From NCBI GenBank assembly GCA_963610315.1, contig CAVDMV010000010.1:1-55954 (forward strand): a stretch of 55,954 nucleotides of DNA, given 5' to 3'. The DNA comes from UBA3210 sp963610315. Its GTDB lineage: Bacteria; Bacillota_I; Bacilli_A; RFN20; CAG-449. How positions within the stretch are numbered: the stretch's first letter is position 1; every line of letters begins with the position of its first letter. Positions 43,242 through 53,400 of the stretch are shown piece after piece. The notes under the pieces were generated by a model. That model searched no databases, was not told the origin of the DNA, and saw nothing but the letters and a program-made list of their open reading frames with translations. A program made the position numbers and the translations under genes.

Positions 43242-43802
43242 ATTATTTACTCAAACGAAAGACCAAATCCACGTAATAATCGTAACGGGGATGACTTAGT
43301 AAATGGAGATATCCGTTTCCCTAATGTCCGTGTCATTGGCCCTGATGGTGAATCATTAGGTGTTATGCCAAGATTAAGAGCGATTCAACTTGCTGAAACA
43401 TATTCATTAGATTTAGTATGTGTCGCAAAAGAAGCAAACCCACCAGTATGTAAAATCTTAAATTACGGTAAGTATCGCTTCGAACAACAAAAGAAAGCTC
43501 ACGACATGAAGAAAGCTCAAAAAGCTAAAGCAATTTCTATTAAAGAAATTCAACTCTCACCTGTTATTGGTATCCATGACTTTGATACAAGAGTTAACCA
43601 AGCAACTAAAATCTTAAATGCTGGTGATAAGATCAAAGTTACATTACGTTTCAGAGGTAGACAACTAACTCATACCGAAGTAGGTCTAGAAGTAATGAAT
43701 CGTTTCATTGATAGCCTTAAGGAACTTTCTAACGTTGAAAAAGAACCAAAGCTAGAAGGAAAAATCTTATATTGCGTTTTAGCATCAAAAATTAAAAAAT
43801 AG
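43242..43802 (+). CDS. infC: Translation initiation factor IF-3, with AUU start
   Basis: IF-3 binds the 30S subunit and checks start codons. The core SLDLVCVAKEANPPVCKILNYGK and GIHDFDTRVNQA and IKVTLRFRGRQLTH are standard. The first ATG (43365) would delete most of the N-terminal domain. The frame is open upstream through VNGDIRFPNVRVIGPDGES to an ATT at 43242, 8 bases after a perfect AGGAGG. AUU starts are known for infC in E. coli and Bacillus, where IF-3 represses its own translation. The product is then 186 residues. ATT at 43245 is an alternative. Confidence 0.95.
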   Translation: MIYSNERPNPRNNRNGDDLVNGDIRFPNVRVIGPDGESLGVMPRLRAIQLAETYSLDLVCVAKEANPPVCKILNYGKYRFEQQKKAHDMKKAQKAKAISIKEIQLSPVIGIHDFDTRVNQATKILNAGDKIKVTLRFRGRQLTHTEVGLEVMNRFIDSLKELSNVEKEPKLEGKILYCVLASKIKK

Positions 43803-43814
43803 GAGGACAAAATC

Positions 43815-44009
43815 ATGCCAAAAATGAAATCAAAACGTGCACTTTTAAAAAGAATGAAAGTCACAGGCTCAGGAAAGGTTAAAATCTATCACTCACACGT
43901 TTCCCATTTAAGCCACAACAAATCACAAAAACAAAAGAGACATTTAAGAATGCCTAACACTCTTTCAAAATCAGATTACAAGAGAGTTAGAATCTTAATT
44001 CAAAAGTAG
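43815..44009 (+). CDS. rpmI: 50S ribosomal protein L35
   Basis: The 64-residue basic protein begins MPKMKSKRALLKRMKVTGSGK and ends YKRVRILIQK, the L35 pattern. It has AGGAGG before the ATG, 12 bases after infC. The order infC-rpmI-rplT is universal in Bacilli, and all three are under the L20 leader. Confidence 0.98.
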   Translation: MPKMKSKRALLKRMKVTGSGKVKIYHSHVSHLSHNKSQKQKRHLRMPNTLSKSDYKRVRILIQK

Positions 44010-44021
44010 GAGGTTAAGAAC

Positions 44022-44378
44022 ATGAGAGTAAAAGGTGGAACAACAACACACGCAAGAAGAAAAAAGGTCTTAAAAAGAGCTAAAGGTTACTTCGGTTCAA
44101 AACATACATTATTCAAAACAGCTAATGAACAAGTAATTCACTCATTACACTATGCATATGTATCACGTAGAAAGAGAAAATCAGACTACAGAAAATTATG
44201 GATTGTCAGAATCAACGCTGCAGCACATAACTATGATATGTCATATTCAACATTAATGCATGGTTTAAAATTAGCTAACATCAACATCAACAGAAAGATG
44301 TTATCTGAAATGGCAATCACTGACGAAGCAGGTTTCGCTTCATTAGTTGAAACAGCTAAAAAAGCATTAGCGAAATAG
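44022..44378 (+). CDS. rplT: 50S ribosomal protein L20
   Basis: The 118-residue protein has the L20 pattern, with the basic N-terminal tail THARRKKVLKRAKGYFGSKH and RIRKLWI-type RKLWIVRINAA. L20 is an early 23S assembly protein and the expected repressor of its own operon through the leader at 43094. AGGAGG precedes the ATG. It is the last gene, followed by a strong terminator. Confidence 0.98.
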   Translation: MRVKGGTTTHARRKKVLKRAKGYFGSKHTLFKTANEQVIHSLHYAYVSRRKRKSDYRKLWIVRINAAAHNYDMSYSTLMHGLKLANININRKMLSEMAITDEAGFASLVETAKKALAK

Positions 44379-44393
44379 TTAACTTCTAACGTT

Positions 44394-44421
44394 AAAACGC
44401 ATCTTATGATGCGTTTTTTTT
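44394..44421 (+). terminator. Terminator of infC-rpmI-rplT
   Basis: Perfect 10-bp stem AAAACGCATC / GATGCGTTTT with TTAT loop and a long T-run. Confidence 0.95.
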
Positions 44422-44428
44422 GTGCAGT

Positions 44429-44452
44429 AAAAAAGCTCACTTTCGTGAGCTA
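44429..44452 (-). terminator. Terminator of thiI
   Basis: Minus-strand stem AGCTCAC / GTGAGCT with GAAA tetraloop and T6. Confidence 0.92.
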
Positions 44453-44463
44453 ATAATTAGTAA

Positions 44464-45660
44464 TTAAAATAAATCGGCATTCTCTTCAACTGGAGAATAA
44501 TCTTCATCAACACGGATTACTTTAATATTTGAAATACAATCTTTAATTAAAGATTCATAATCAAATGATTCTTCAATTTCTTTAATCTTTTTCTCTTGAG
44601 GTTGAGTAGTAGGATTTTTTGGATCAAAGATTGTACAGCAATCTTCAAATGGACGAATAGAAATATCGTAAGTACCAATATTACGTGCGATTTTAATAAT
44701 TTCTACTTTATCAAAAATTGCAAGTGGTCTAATGACTGGTAAAGAAACGACATTTTCGATTTGTTGCATACTTTTTAAAGTTTGAGAAGCAACTTGGCCA
44801 ATTGATTCACCATTCGCGATAACTAAATCGTTATGATGGTTCGCCACTCTTTCAGTGATACGATACATCATTCTTCTCATAATGGTAATCGCATATGATT
44901 CTCTAGCATATTTATAAATTTGTTCTTGTAAAGTTGTAAAAGGAACAATGTAGATTTTAATTTCGCCTTGATATTTTGCTAGAACCTTACATAAATCAGT
45001 AATTTTAGTAATGACACCTTCATTAGTATATGGAGGAGAAGCAAAGTGAATCGCTTCAATTTTAATGCCACGTTTCATCATTAAATATGCCGCGACTGGT
45101 GAATCAATTCCACCTGACATCATCATTAAGCCTTTTCCTGCGATACCTAATGGGTAACCCCCGGCACCTTCTACTTGAGAAGTATAAATATAAGTCTCAT
45201 TTTGTCTAACTGTTAAGGCAATCGTAAGTTCAGGATTATGAACATCAACTTTATAAGAAGAATTTTTTAAGATGTAACCAGCTATTTCACGGTTAATTTC
45301 ATCACTGATCATTGGGAAAGCTTTCTCTGCTCTTTTAGCCTTCATTTTAAAAGTAGATTTATTTTCTTCTAAAGCTAATTTTAAGCAAGCTTCCTTCATC
45401 TTTTCAATATCGTTTTCTACTTTGTAAACTAAAGAGAAGCTACTTAAGCCAGAAACTTGTTTTAATAATGGTTCAATTTGTTCATATGGTTCATCATTTA
45501 AATGAATATAAATATGATCTTTACGAATTTCATATTTTAAATTAGTAAATTTCTTTAATGTTCTTCTAATGTTATCCGCGAGTTTATAAATAAAATCGAT
45601 TTTATTTTTACCTTTAGTTGATAATTCACCAAAACGAACCATGATAAGTTCTTGTTTCAT
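44464..45660 (-). CDS. thiI: tRNA 4-thiouridine synthetase ThiI
   Basis: The 398-residue enzyme has an N-terminal ferredoxin-like and THUMP region (about 1-165) and a PP-loop ATPase domain starting GLMMMSGGIDSPVAAYLMMKRG. It makes 4-thiouridine at tRNA position 8 and may supply sulfur for thiamine. There is no C-terminal rhodanese domain, as usual in Firmicutes; sulfur then comes from a NifZ-type cysteine desulfurase, not in this window. AGGAGG precedes the ATG, directly after the gpmI terminator. Confidence 0.97.
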   Translation of the reverse strand: MKQELIMVRFGELSTKGKNKIDFIYKLADNIRRTLKKFTNLKYEIRKDHIYIHLNDEPYEQIEPLLKQVSGLSSFSLVYKVENDIEKMKEACLKLALEENKSTFKMKAKRAEKAFPMISDEINREIAGYILKNSSYKVDVHNPELTIALTVRQNETYIYTSQVEGAGGYPLGIAGKGLMMMSGGIDSPVAAYLMMKRGIKIEAIHFASPPYTNEGVITKITDLCKVLAKYQGEIKIYIVPFTTLQEQIYKYARESYAITIMRRMMYRITERVANHHNDLVIANGESIGQVASQTLKSMQQIENVVSLPVIRPLAIFDKVEIIKIARNIGTYDISIRPFEDCCTIFDPKNPTTQPQEKKIKEIEESFDYESLIKDCISNIKVIRVDEDYSPVEENADLF

Positions 45661-45673
45661 GTAGTTTCCTCCT

Positions 45674-45700
45674 GAAAAAGAGTAACCTTACGGCTACTCT
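45674..45700 (-). terminator. Terminator between gpmI and thiI
   Basis: Minus-strand 9-bp stem AGAGTAGCC / GGTTACTCT (one G-T pair) with GTAA loop and T5. The thiI ribosome site follows at once, so some read-through must feed thiI. Confidence 0.8.
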
Positions 45701-45712
45701 AATATAAATTTG

Positions 45713-47287
45713 TTATTTAATAATTGATTCTTCCCAACAATCTGGTGCTTCTAAATTTAATAATTTTGCAACAGTTGGTGCGACGTTTGCAAGACCGAAA
45801 TTACCTTCCTTCATTTCAACTTTAATATCATCATCAACAATAATGAATGGTACTGGGTTTAATGAGTGAGCGGTTCTAACTTGGATTTGACCTTTTTTAT
45901 TCTTTTCAAGCATTTCATCTGCGTTACCATGGTCTGCAGTAACTAACATTGTATAGCCTTCTTTTTTTGCTACTTTCCATAATCTAGCTAAGCCTAAATC
46001 AACAGCTTCCATTGCAGTAATAGTTGCATCTAAGCTACCGGTATGACCAACCATATCACCGTTAGGATAATTTAAACGAATGAATTGATATTTATGTCCT
46101 TCCATTGCTTTAATTACTTCATCAGTAATTTGAGCCGATTTCATCCATGGTCTTTGATCGAATGAAACATTATCAGATGGAATTTCCATATATGTTTCTA
46201 ATTCTTCAGAAAATTTACCTGACTTATTACCATTCCAGAAATAGGTGACGTGACCATATTTTTGTGTTTCAGAAATCGCAAATTCATTGATGTTATTCGC
46301 AACACATAATTCAGTTAATGTATGTCTAATTTCTGGTGGATTGACTAAGAATCTCTTTGGAAGTTTTAAGTCTCCATCGTATTGTAATAATCCTGCATAA
46401 CAGACATCTGGATAGAATACACGGTCAAATTTATCGAAATCTTTATCATCGAATGCCATAGAAATTTCAATCGCTCTATCACCTCTAAAGTTGAAAAGAA
46501 TTACTGAATCGTGATCAATAACTTTACCAACTGGTTCACCATTTTCACAAACGACGAATGCTGGTAAATCTTGGTCGATAATACCTGGAATTTCATTTCT
46601 AAATGTTTCAACTGCTTCAGTTGTTGAACTAAATTTTCTCGCATCACCTAATACATGTGCATGCCATCCTTCTTCAACCATACCCCAGTTAGCTTGGTAA
46701 CGGTCCATTGTAATTTTCATTCTACCGCCGCCGGAAGCAATACGTGCATCAAATGAAGCATCGTTTAAAGAAGTTAAGACTTCTTCAAGTTGGCTAACAT
46801 AAACTAATGCACTTGTTGCTGGAACGTCTCTACCATCAAGAAGAATGTGAACTCTTACTTTCTTGACACCTTCCTCTTTAGCTTCTTTAATCATCGCAAT
46901 AAGATGAGAAATATTTGAGTGAACATTACCATCACTTAATAAGCCTAAGAAATGTAAAGTTGAATTATGTTCTTTAACATTTTCAATTTCTTCTTTCCAA
47001 GCAGAGGAAGAATAAATCTTACCCGATTGAATAGATTCATTAACAAGTTTTGCACCTTGAGAATAAATTTGTCCGCAACCTAATGCATTATGACCAACTT
47101 CGGAGTTACCCATATCATCATCACTTGGTAAACCGACTGCAGGTCCATGTGCCTTTAAACGGCAGTTAGGATAAGTCTTTAAAAAATAATCTAAATTTGG
47201 TGTATGAGCCATTGTAACTGCATCTCCAAGACCAGTCTTAGAAAAGCCGACACCATCCATAATAACTAATAAAATTGGTTTTGACAT
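45713..47287 (-). CDS. gpmI: 2,3-bisphosphoglycerate-independent phosphoglycerate mutase
   Basis: The 524-residue manganese enzyme interconverts 3- and 2-phosphoglycerate in glycolysis. Visible: LLVIMDGVGF (metal Asp), DDDMGNSEVGHNALG (phosphorylated Ser), HILLDGRDVPATSAL and LVTADHGNADEML. AAGGAGAT precedes the ATG, and TGG-TATAAT on the minus strand gives an extended -10 promoter at 47313-47321. Length is usual. Confidence 0.98.
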   Translation of the reverse strand: MSKPILLVIMDGVGFSKTGLGDAVTMAHTPNLDYFLKTYPNCRLKAHGPAVGLPSDDDMGNSEVGHNALGCGQIYSQGAKLVNESIQSGKIYSSSAWKEEIENVKEHNSTLHFLGLLSDGNVHSNISHLIAMIKEAKEEGVKKVRVHILLDGRDVPATSALVYVSQLEEVLTSLNDASFDARIASGGGRMKITMDRYQANWGMVEEGWHAHVLGDARKFSSTTEAVETFRNEIPGIIDQDLPAFVVCENGEPVGKVIDHDSVILFNFRGDRAIEISMAFDDKDFDKFDRVFYPDVCYAGLLQYDGDLKLPKRFLVNPPEIRHTLTELCVANNINEFAISETQKYGHVTYFWNGNKSGKFSEELETYMEIPSDNVSFDQRPWMKSAQITDEVIKAMEGHKYQFIRLNYPNGDMVGHTGSLDATITAMEAVDLGLARLWKVAKKEGYTMLVTADHGNADEMLEKNKKGQIQVRTAHSLNPVPFIIVDDDIKVEMKEGNFGLANVAPTVAKLLNLEAPDCWEESIIK

Positions 47288-47312
47288 ATAAAATCTCCTT
47301 TAACCGAAAATC

Positions 47313-47321
47313 ATTATACCA
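47313..47321 (-). promoter_or_regulatory. Extended -10 promoter of gpmI
   Basis: Minus-strand TGG-TATAAT about 26 bases before the ATG. Confidence 0.5.
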
Positions 47322-47339
47322 TTAATTCATTTTTTATAA

Positions 47340-47370
47340 AATAAAAAGTACGAATTTTACTTCATACTTT
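47340..47370 (-). terminator. Terminator of the plsC-Nudix unit
   Basis: Minus-strand 10-bp stem AAAGTATGAA / TTCGTACTTT (one T-G pair), then TTTTTATTTT. It overlaps the Nudix stop codon. Confidence 0.8.
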
Positions 47371-47902
47371 CCTTTGCTTTATAGATTTTATACATGTATA
47401 ATCCGGCGATAGTTTTTGCATCGACAATTTCACCTTTTAAGATTTGTTCTTCAACGTGATCTAATGAATCAAAATAGATATCGATGAATTCATTTTCATC
47501 TAAATGAGTTTCTGTTTTTACTAAATCACTTACGTAATAAATGTGAATTGTTTCGTCAACAAAAGCGACTGAAGGATAAATGGTACCCAAATAAACAATG
47601 TTATTACCTTTATAACCTGTTTCTTCTTCAAATTCTCTTAAAGCACAGGTAGAGCCATCTTCTCCAGGTTCTTTTTTTCCTGCTGGAATTTCAATTATCT
47701 CAGTATCATATGGGTAACGATATTGTTTTTCTAAGATGAGCCTATCATCTTTAAAAGCGATAACCGCGCAGGCTTCACCACGCACAACTAAATCTCTAGT
47801 TGCCACATTGCCATTAGGGCAAAGCACTTTATCTTGATAAACATCGATAATATTACCTTTAAATATATGATTTTTTTCTAATAATTTTTCTTTTTTAACC
47901 AT
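47357..47902 (-). CDS. Nudix hydrolase, ADP-ribose pyrophosphatase type
   Basis: The 181-residue enzyme has RYPYDTEIIEIPAGKKEPGE followed by the Nudix box (ALREFEEETGY) and PSVAFVDETIHIYY, as in ADP-ribose pyrophosphatases (NudF group). It hydrolyses ADP-ribose and related sugars to AMP. The ATG at 47902 is one base after the plsC stop (TAA-T-ATG); an ATG seven codons earlier lies inside plsC. It is cotranscribed with plsC. Confidence 0.92.
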   Translation of the reverse strand: MVKKEKLLEKNHIFKGNIIDVYQDKVLCPNGNVATRDLVVRGEACAVIAFKDDRLILEKQYRYPYDTEIIEIPAGKKEPGEDGSTCALREFEEETGYKGNNIVYLGTIYPSVAFVDETIHIYYVSDLVKTETHLDENEFIDIYFDSLDHVEEQILKGEIVDAKTIAGLYMYKIYKAKESMK

Positions 47903-47903
47903 A

Positions 47904-48743
47904 TTATTTACTATGTTCCTCATATTGTTTTTTTAAAGATTCACGCATAATGTGATCAACTTTTTCAGTTAAACCAACGGTCTTTAAATCTTTATAATCT
48001 TCATATTCTAATTTCGCGGCAAGATTTATATAAACATTTGTTCTTTTTAAAGGAAAATTCTTTCTTACAGTATCAGTATTAATCGCCGTAATAACATAAA
48101 TTGGCGCTTTTGTCATAAAAGCAATTTTTAATACACCTGGTTTTAATTCAAGTAATAAATCATTTGTTTTATTACGATGTCCTTCAGGGAAAACGCCTAC
48201 TGAACAAATATCTTCGTTAATATATTTACTCGCTTGTTTAATGACGCTGATCGATTGCTTAATATCCTCACGATCAATTGGCATATAACAACATTTATGC
48301 ATGTATTTATTAATACCTGGAACTTTAAAGATAGATCTTTTAGCGATCCAAGATAATTGATAACCGACTAAGGAAGAAGAAATAACCATTGGATCAAAAT
48401 TAGAACGATGGTTACAAATTAAGATAAAACGACGATCTTTAGGTAAAGCTTTCTTATCAGGGAAATGAATTTTAATTCTACTCATAAAAGCAAAATATTG
48501 AAATCCATAATCCATAATAATACGATAAAATTTATGATCTTTATTAGAAAAATCAGATTTAAATTTAAAGCTGAAGCCAAAGAGGAAGAAAAGGATAAAA
48601 GTTAAAACAATTGCAAGCGCGAGGAATGCAAAAAAGTATAAAACTATAACATATATTTTATATGGTTCTGTGATTAAACCGTTGAAGTAGACGGTACAAA
48701 ATGTAGCGACTGCCGCGGTGATTAAATTAAGTATAAAATACAT
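47904..48743 (-). CDS. plsC: 1-acyl-sn-glycerol-3-phosphate acyltransferase
   Basis: The 279-residue membrane acyltransferase has two N-terminal hydrophobic segments (about 3-20 and 27-52), then the HX4D motif CNHRSNFDPMV, and VFPEGHRNK. It acylates lysophosphatidic acid in phospholipid synthesis. AGGAGA precedes the ATG. It is about 107 bases downstream of the lipoprotein phosphatase without a clear terminator. Confidence 0.94.
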   Translation of the reverse strand: MYFILNLITAAVATFCTVYFNGLITEPYKIYVIVLYFFAFLALAIVLTFILFFLFGFSFKFKSDFSNKDHKFYRIIMDYGFQYFAFMSRIKIHFPDKKALPKDRRFILICNHRSNFDPMVISSSLVGYQLSWIAKRSIFKVPGINKYMHKCCYMPIDREDIKQSISVIKQASKYINEDICSVGVFPEGHRNKTNDLLLELKPGVLKIAFMTKAPIYVITAINTDTVRKNFPLKRTNVYINLAAKLEYEDYKDLKTVGLTEKVDHIMRESLKKQYEEHSK

Positions 48744-48850
48744 ACCTTATCTCCTAAAAATTTGTCTTAACCTAATTACTACTTTAACATTTAATTAAAA
48801 TTAAGTAAAGAAATTTAGTTAGTTCCGTTTAATTAGAATTATTAGAATTA

Positions 48851-50005
48851 TTAGTATATTAGACTATCACAAAAAGTAGTAAAATTATTTTTAATTTCAC
48901 TAACGACTTTACCACTTAAAATATCTCTAATGGAAGTTACTTCTTTTTCCGTTAGTCCTAATCCTTCGATACAATATTTTTCAACTGAATCTTTTATAGA
49001 ATCACTAGGAAAAAGCATTGATATATTTTTGAAGATGAAATTATATCCTTTACCTCCGACATTACGGAAATAAGAAGTATCATTTTGATCTTTTCCTGCA
49101 AATGAAGTTAATTCATAATCTTTCGCGATTTTATCTTCATTAACGCCCATTAACCCCGCGATAACCGCGGTTAAAGTTCCTGTTCTGTCCGCGCCTTGAT
49201 AACAATGCATATAAATAGGATAATTATTAATATCCGCGAAAGTTACTATTGCATCATGATAAAGTTCTTTTTGATCAGAAGAAGTTAATTTTTGATATGA
49301 ATCAAAGCCTGCTAGATTAATATAATTAATATCTTCAGAAATTGGTGATTTAGTTATACCATCAGTTTCACCTGTTTTTCTTAAATCTAAATCGGTCTTA
49401 ATGCGTAAATCATCAACAAATATTTTTAAATCATTTTCACTGAGTGAATAATGTTTATTTAATTCTGCTCCACGATAAACTAAGCCTTGTTTAATAATCG
49501 ATGAATCAATGCCACCTAAATCTCTAACATTATAGATATTTTCTAAAGAAATAAAACGAGGAGAATCATCCGTTTTAAAATAACCAATATTAGATTGTTC
49601 ACCATTAAGTAAATTAGTGACACGGTAATAATAATATTGATTAACAAATAAGTTTGTTATATCAACACTATTTTTATATGTTTTAAAGCTTACTTTATTA
49701 GTGAATTTCATATCTAAAGAAACATCAATTTGATAATGAGAAGTAGTTACGCCTTCTTCACTAAAAGAAATAGTAACTTTATTTTGATAATCTCTTTTTA
49801 AGTCTTTATATGTTGAAATAGCATTTACATCGTTCATATAATCACTTACTTCACTAGAAACTAATGAGATATTTTCTCCAGTTGCATTAGTGAGTAATTT
49901 AATCTTTTTACTTGCATCATAAGGAGGAATTACGTTATCACTACTAGATGAACAAGAAAGAAGAGGAAGTAATAATAAAGGTATTAATAATACGAGTTTT
50001 TTCAT
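48851..50005 (-). CDS. Lipoprotein tyrosine-protein phosphatase
   Basis: The 384-residue protein has a lipobox (LLSC, Cys near residue 18), an N-terminal beta domain (about 30-150, FN3-like, with YYYYRVTNLLNGEQS), and a tyrosine/dual-specificity phosphatase domain starting NVRDLGG with active site HCYQGADRTG (CxxGxxR) near residue 270. It is anchored outside the membrane, so it would act on extracellular phosphoproteins or phospholipid/sugar phosphates. The ATG overlaps the Nudix stop by one base (TAATG). It ends with a 9-base tandem repeat just downstream (48832-48849). Confidence 0.9.
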   Translation of the reverse strand: MKKLVLLIPLLLLPLLSCSSSSDNVIPPYDASKKIKLLTNATGENISLVSSEVSDYMNDVNAISTYKDLKRDYQNKVTISFSEEGVTTSHYQIDVSLDMKFTNKVSFKTYKNSVDITNLFVNQYYYYRVTNLLNGEQSNIGYFKTDDSPRFISLENIYNVRDLGGIDSSIIKQGLVYRGAELNKHYSLSENDLKIFVDDLRIKTDLDLRKTGETDGITKSPISEDINYINLAGFDSYQKLTSSDQKELYHDAIVTFADINNYPIYMHCYQGADRTGTLTAVIAGLMGVNEDKIAKDYELTSFAGKDQNDTSYFRNVGGKGYNFIFKNISMLFPSDSIKDSVEKYCIEGLGLTEKEVTSIRDILSGKVVSEIKNNFTTFCDSLIY

Positions 50006-50418
50006 TAAATCCCCCTTGAAGATAAATATTCGTTAGCTTTTCTAACAACATCTTTATCTGAATCATATGTTAATTTAGAAATTATTTCTTCATAAGTTAA
50101 ATAACTAATTTCACTTACTTCCTCTTCTTGAGGAATTTCTTTTCCAGAAATAATTTCTCCAACAAAGAAGACAACATCTTTAATACAATCTTTATAAGGT
50201 GAATAAGTGATAACTTCTCTAAAAGAAGTATCAATTTTTGCTTCTAAAGAAGTTTCTTCTTTTATTTCTCTTAAAGCAGTTTCAAGTTCAGTTTCATTAC
50301 CTTCAACATGACCTTTACAAATGGAATAATGTCCTAGAGCCATATGTAAACAAAGATAGTATTTTATTCCATCAACTTTCTTATATAAAACTGCTCCACA
50401 TGATTTTTCTTTTTTCAT
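50005..50418 (-). CDS. Nudix hydrolase, diadenosine tetraphosphatase-like
   Basis: The 137-residue protein has CGAVLYKK and the Nudix box GHVEGNETELETALREIKEETSLEA. The order SICKGHVEGNE recalls bis(5'-nucleosyl)-tetraphosphatases (the MutT/Ap4A group), though the usual WSFPKGH reads YSICKGH. It probably degrades alarmone-like dinucleotides. It sits between the SNF2 ATPase, 3 bases away, and the phosphatase, and the three genes overlap or nearly abut, forming one operon. Confidence 0.87.
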   Translation of the reverse strand: MKKEKSCGAVLYKKVDGIKYYLCLHMALGHYSICKGHVEGNETELETALREIKEETSLEAKIDTSFREVITYSPYKDCIKDVVFFVGEIISGKEIPQEEEVSEISYLTYEEIISKLTYDSDKDVVRKANEYLSSRGI

Positions 50419-50421
50419 AAA

Positions 50422-53400
50422 TTAGTCTCCTAAAATGAATTTAATATCTTCTTTAGACATATTAGTAATAGATGAATCATCGTTAGAAATAAGTGAATCA
50501 ATTAAATCTTTTTTCTTATTTTGTAATTCAAGAATATTTTCTTCAATTGTATTTTCTGCGATTAATTTAATTACTTCAACGTTCTTATTTTGTCCTAGTC
50601 GATATGATCTATCTGTCGCTTGATTTTCAAGAGCTAAATTCCACCAAATATCCATGTGGATAACTGTATCCGCGCCGATGAGATTAAGACCACTTCCACC
50701 TGCTTTAATTGAAATTAAGAAGATTTGAACGTTGTTATTTGGATCATTAAATTCATCACATAAGGTGACTCTTTCTTCTACTTTAGTTGAACCAGTTAAC
50801 ATGTAATAAGGAATATTCTTACTTTCTAAAGAAGAACCGATTCTATTTAATAATTCAACAAATTGAGAGAAGATTAAAATCTTTCTACCATTTGGTAAAT
50901 ATTCATCTAAAATAGATGAAAGTAAAGCAAGTTTACTAGCTTCGCCTTCATAATTTTCCATGAATAAGTTAGGATCAATACAAATTTGTCTTAATCTTAA
51001 AATATAAGGTAAGGCATTAAAGACACCTTCTTTAGTAAGTTTTTCTTTCGCGATAATTCGATAAGAATCATAGACTTTTCTTTGTTCTTCCGAAAGTTCA
51101 CAAGTAATAATTCTTTCATATTTATCAGGTAATTCTTTTAACATTTCTTTCTTAGTTCTTCTTAGAACGAATAAAGCAATTTTCTTATAAATAAATGATT
51201 TATAATCAGGATCTTTTTCAAAATTAGATTTAAATTTAGAAATATCTTCAAAATATCCAGGCATTAAGAAATCAAAGATTGACCATAATTCTAAGATATT
51301 ATTTTCAATTGGTGTACCAGTTAAAACAAATCTAAATGTTGAATTAATCTTTTTAACTGATAAAGTTTTCTTCGCAGAATTTGTCTTAATCGCTTGAGCT
51401 TCATCAAGAATTAAATATCTAAATTTACATTCTTTATAAAGATCAATATCATTTCTTAAAGAATCATAAGAAGTAATGTATAGACAACGTTCATTTGGTG
51501 AAATAGAAGAAATAATCTTCTTTCTTTCATCGAGTGATCCATATACCTTGATAAATTTAGTATCAGGAATAAATTTATTAATTTCATGACTCCAGTTAAA
51601 GATTAAACTCTTTGGACAAACGATTAAGCTAGGTTCATTTACTTTATCTAAAGAATAGAAAGCAAGCATTTCAAAAGTTTTACCTAGTCCCATATCATCC
51701 GCGAGAATACCTGAGAAATGATATTTTTTAAGTAAGCTCAACCAATAAATTGCGTCTTTTTGATATCCTTTTAATTCATAAGGGAAAGTAGGCAAGTCAA
51801 TTGGATGATCTTTAAAAGTAGAAATTTCACTAACAACTTCTTCCATATATTTTTCTAAAGGATAATCAGTAGAATTATTAATCTTAAAACGTTTATATAA
51901 AGGAAGTTCAACTTCACGAGTTAAATCAGTTGGATCTAAAGATAAAGAATTAGTGATTTCAAAGAATTCTCTCGCATCTTCATTATCAAGTTTTAAAACA
52001 GTTCCATCGGATAATTTAACATATTTCTTCTTTCTCTTAATATAATCATAAATAAGATTTAAATCGGCAGTAGAAAATTCTGATTCTTTTAAAGCAACAT
52101 TCATTAAGTTGTTATTATAGGTAATGGTATACTTAATCTTAGGAAGCTTCTTAACTTCAATCTTTTTAATTGCATCACTAAAATAGATATCGCATAAGCC
52201 TTTTAATGAAGTTAAATCCATTGATAAGAAATTATAAATTTCATCTTGAGAAGATAATTTTCTACTCACAAAGCCCAATGAAGTTAAATAATCTTTAATT
52301 AATAAAATAGTCTTATTTTCGATTAGATTTGCATCGTGTTCACCAGTTTCATCTTTAATCTTAATATCATAAGATAAAACATCATTTCTCAAATCAAAAT
52401 ATAAATTAATTTTATCTTTGATTAAAGAAGTATCTTCATAAGCAAAATTAATCTCATCTTTAAAATAACGATATACTTCATTAAAGAAGATTTCTTCAAA
52501 ATTAAATTCGTGTAAATTAATGTGATTATATTTAATAAAGAAAGGAATAATTTCACATTTTCTACCAGTAACTTTATAAGCTACTTTTTCAGAAGTTGAA
52601 TAAATTAATGCAAGGTTATTAAAGGCAATATAGCCATTAAAATCAACTAAAGACTTAATTCTTAATGTTGTATCCTTTTCTACTTCTAAAGTTAAATATT
52701 CAATCTCTCCTCCATAAGAATAGAAGGTATTATTAATTAAGATATAATCATCTTGTTTATAAGCATTTAATAATAAAGATAAGATACCTTCGTTAAGAAT
52801 AATTGATTCTTCATCTTTATAATATGAATAAGTGATGACATCATAAACTTTTTGACCATGGTAATTAAGGTTATTATAATGAGGGAAGAAAGTAAAATCT
52901 TTCGAAAATTTTATTTCATTTCCTGAAGTAAAGGCAAAGACAAAGTCTTTTAAATTTTTGATTAAATATTCTTTTTTATAATTAGTAATTTTAAAAGAGA
53001 CCGAATTATCTAATGTAAAATTTGGAATTAAATCACATTTATATTTATTCTTTATATCACTAGTAATTTTAAAGATTGATTGATTATATAAAGTAGAAGA
53101 ATCTTTCTTAAAATCTAATTCAACTTTTTTTGTCGCGCTTAATGATATATCTTCTTTAATTTGTTCAATTACTTTATTAATCTTTTCTCTAATTTCACCT
53201 TGTTCAGATTCATTATAAAATGAAGCGACATCTTTATAAGAGAAGAAAGACTCATTAAAAAATTCAGAAGGAACAAATTCATTCATTTCATCCATGTGTT
53301 TAAATGAATCAGAATTTATTTTTCTAACATAAGTAGATGTAGGTAAGAAATTAATTTTTAAAACGATCGTATAATTATCTTCTTCATCTTTATTATAATA

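Noticed and set aside
43365..43802. infC starting at the first ATG
   Set aside because: It loses most of the conserved N-terminal domain and lacks a ribosome site; the AUU start has both.
48832..48849. Tandem repeat ATTAGAATT
   Set aside because: Only two full copies in an AT-rich gap; no sign of function.
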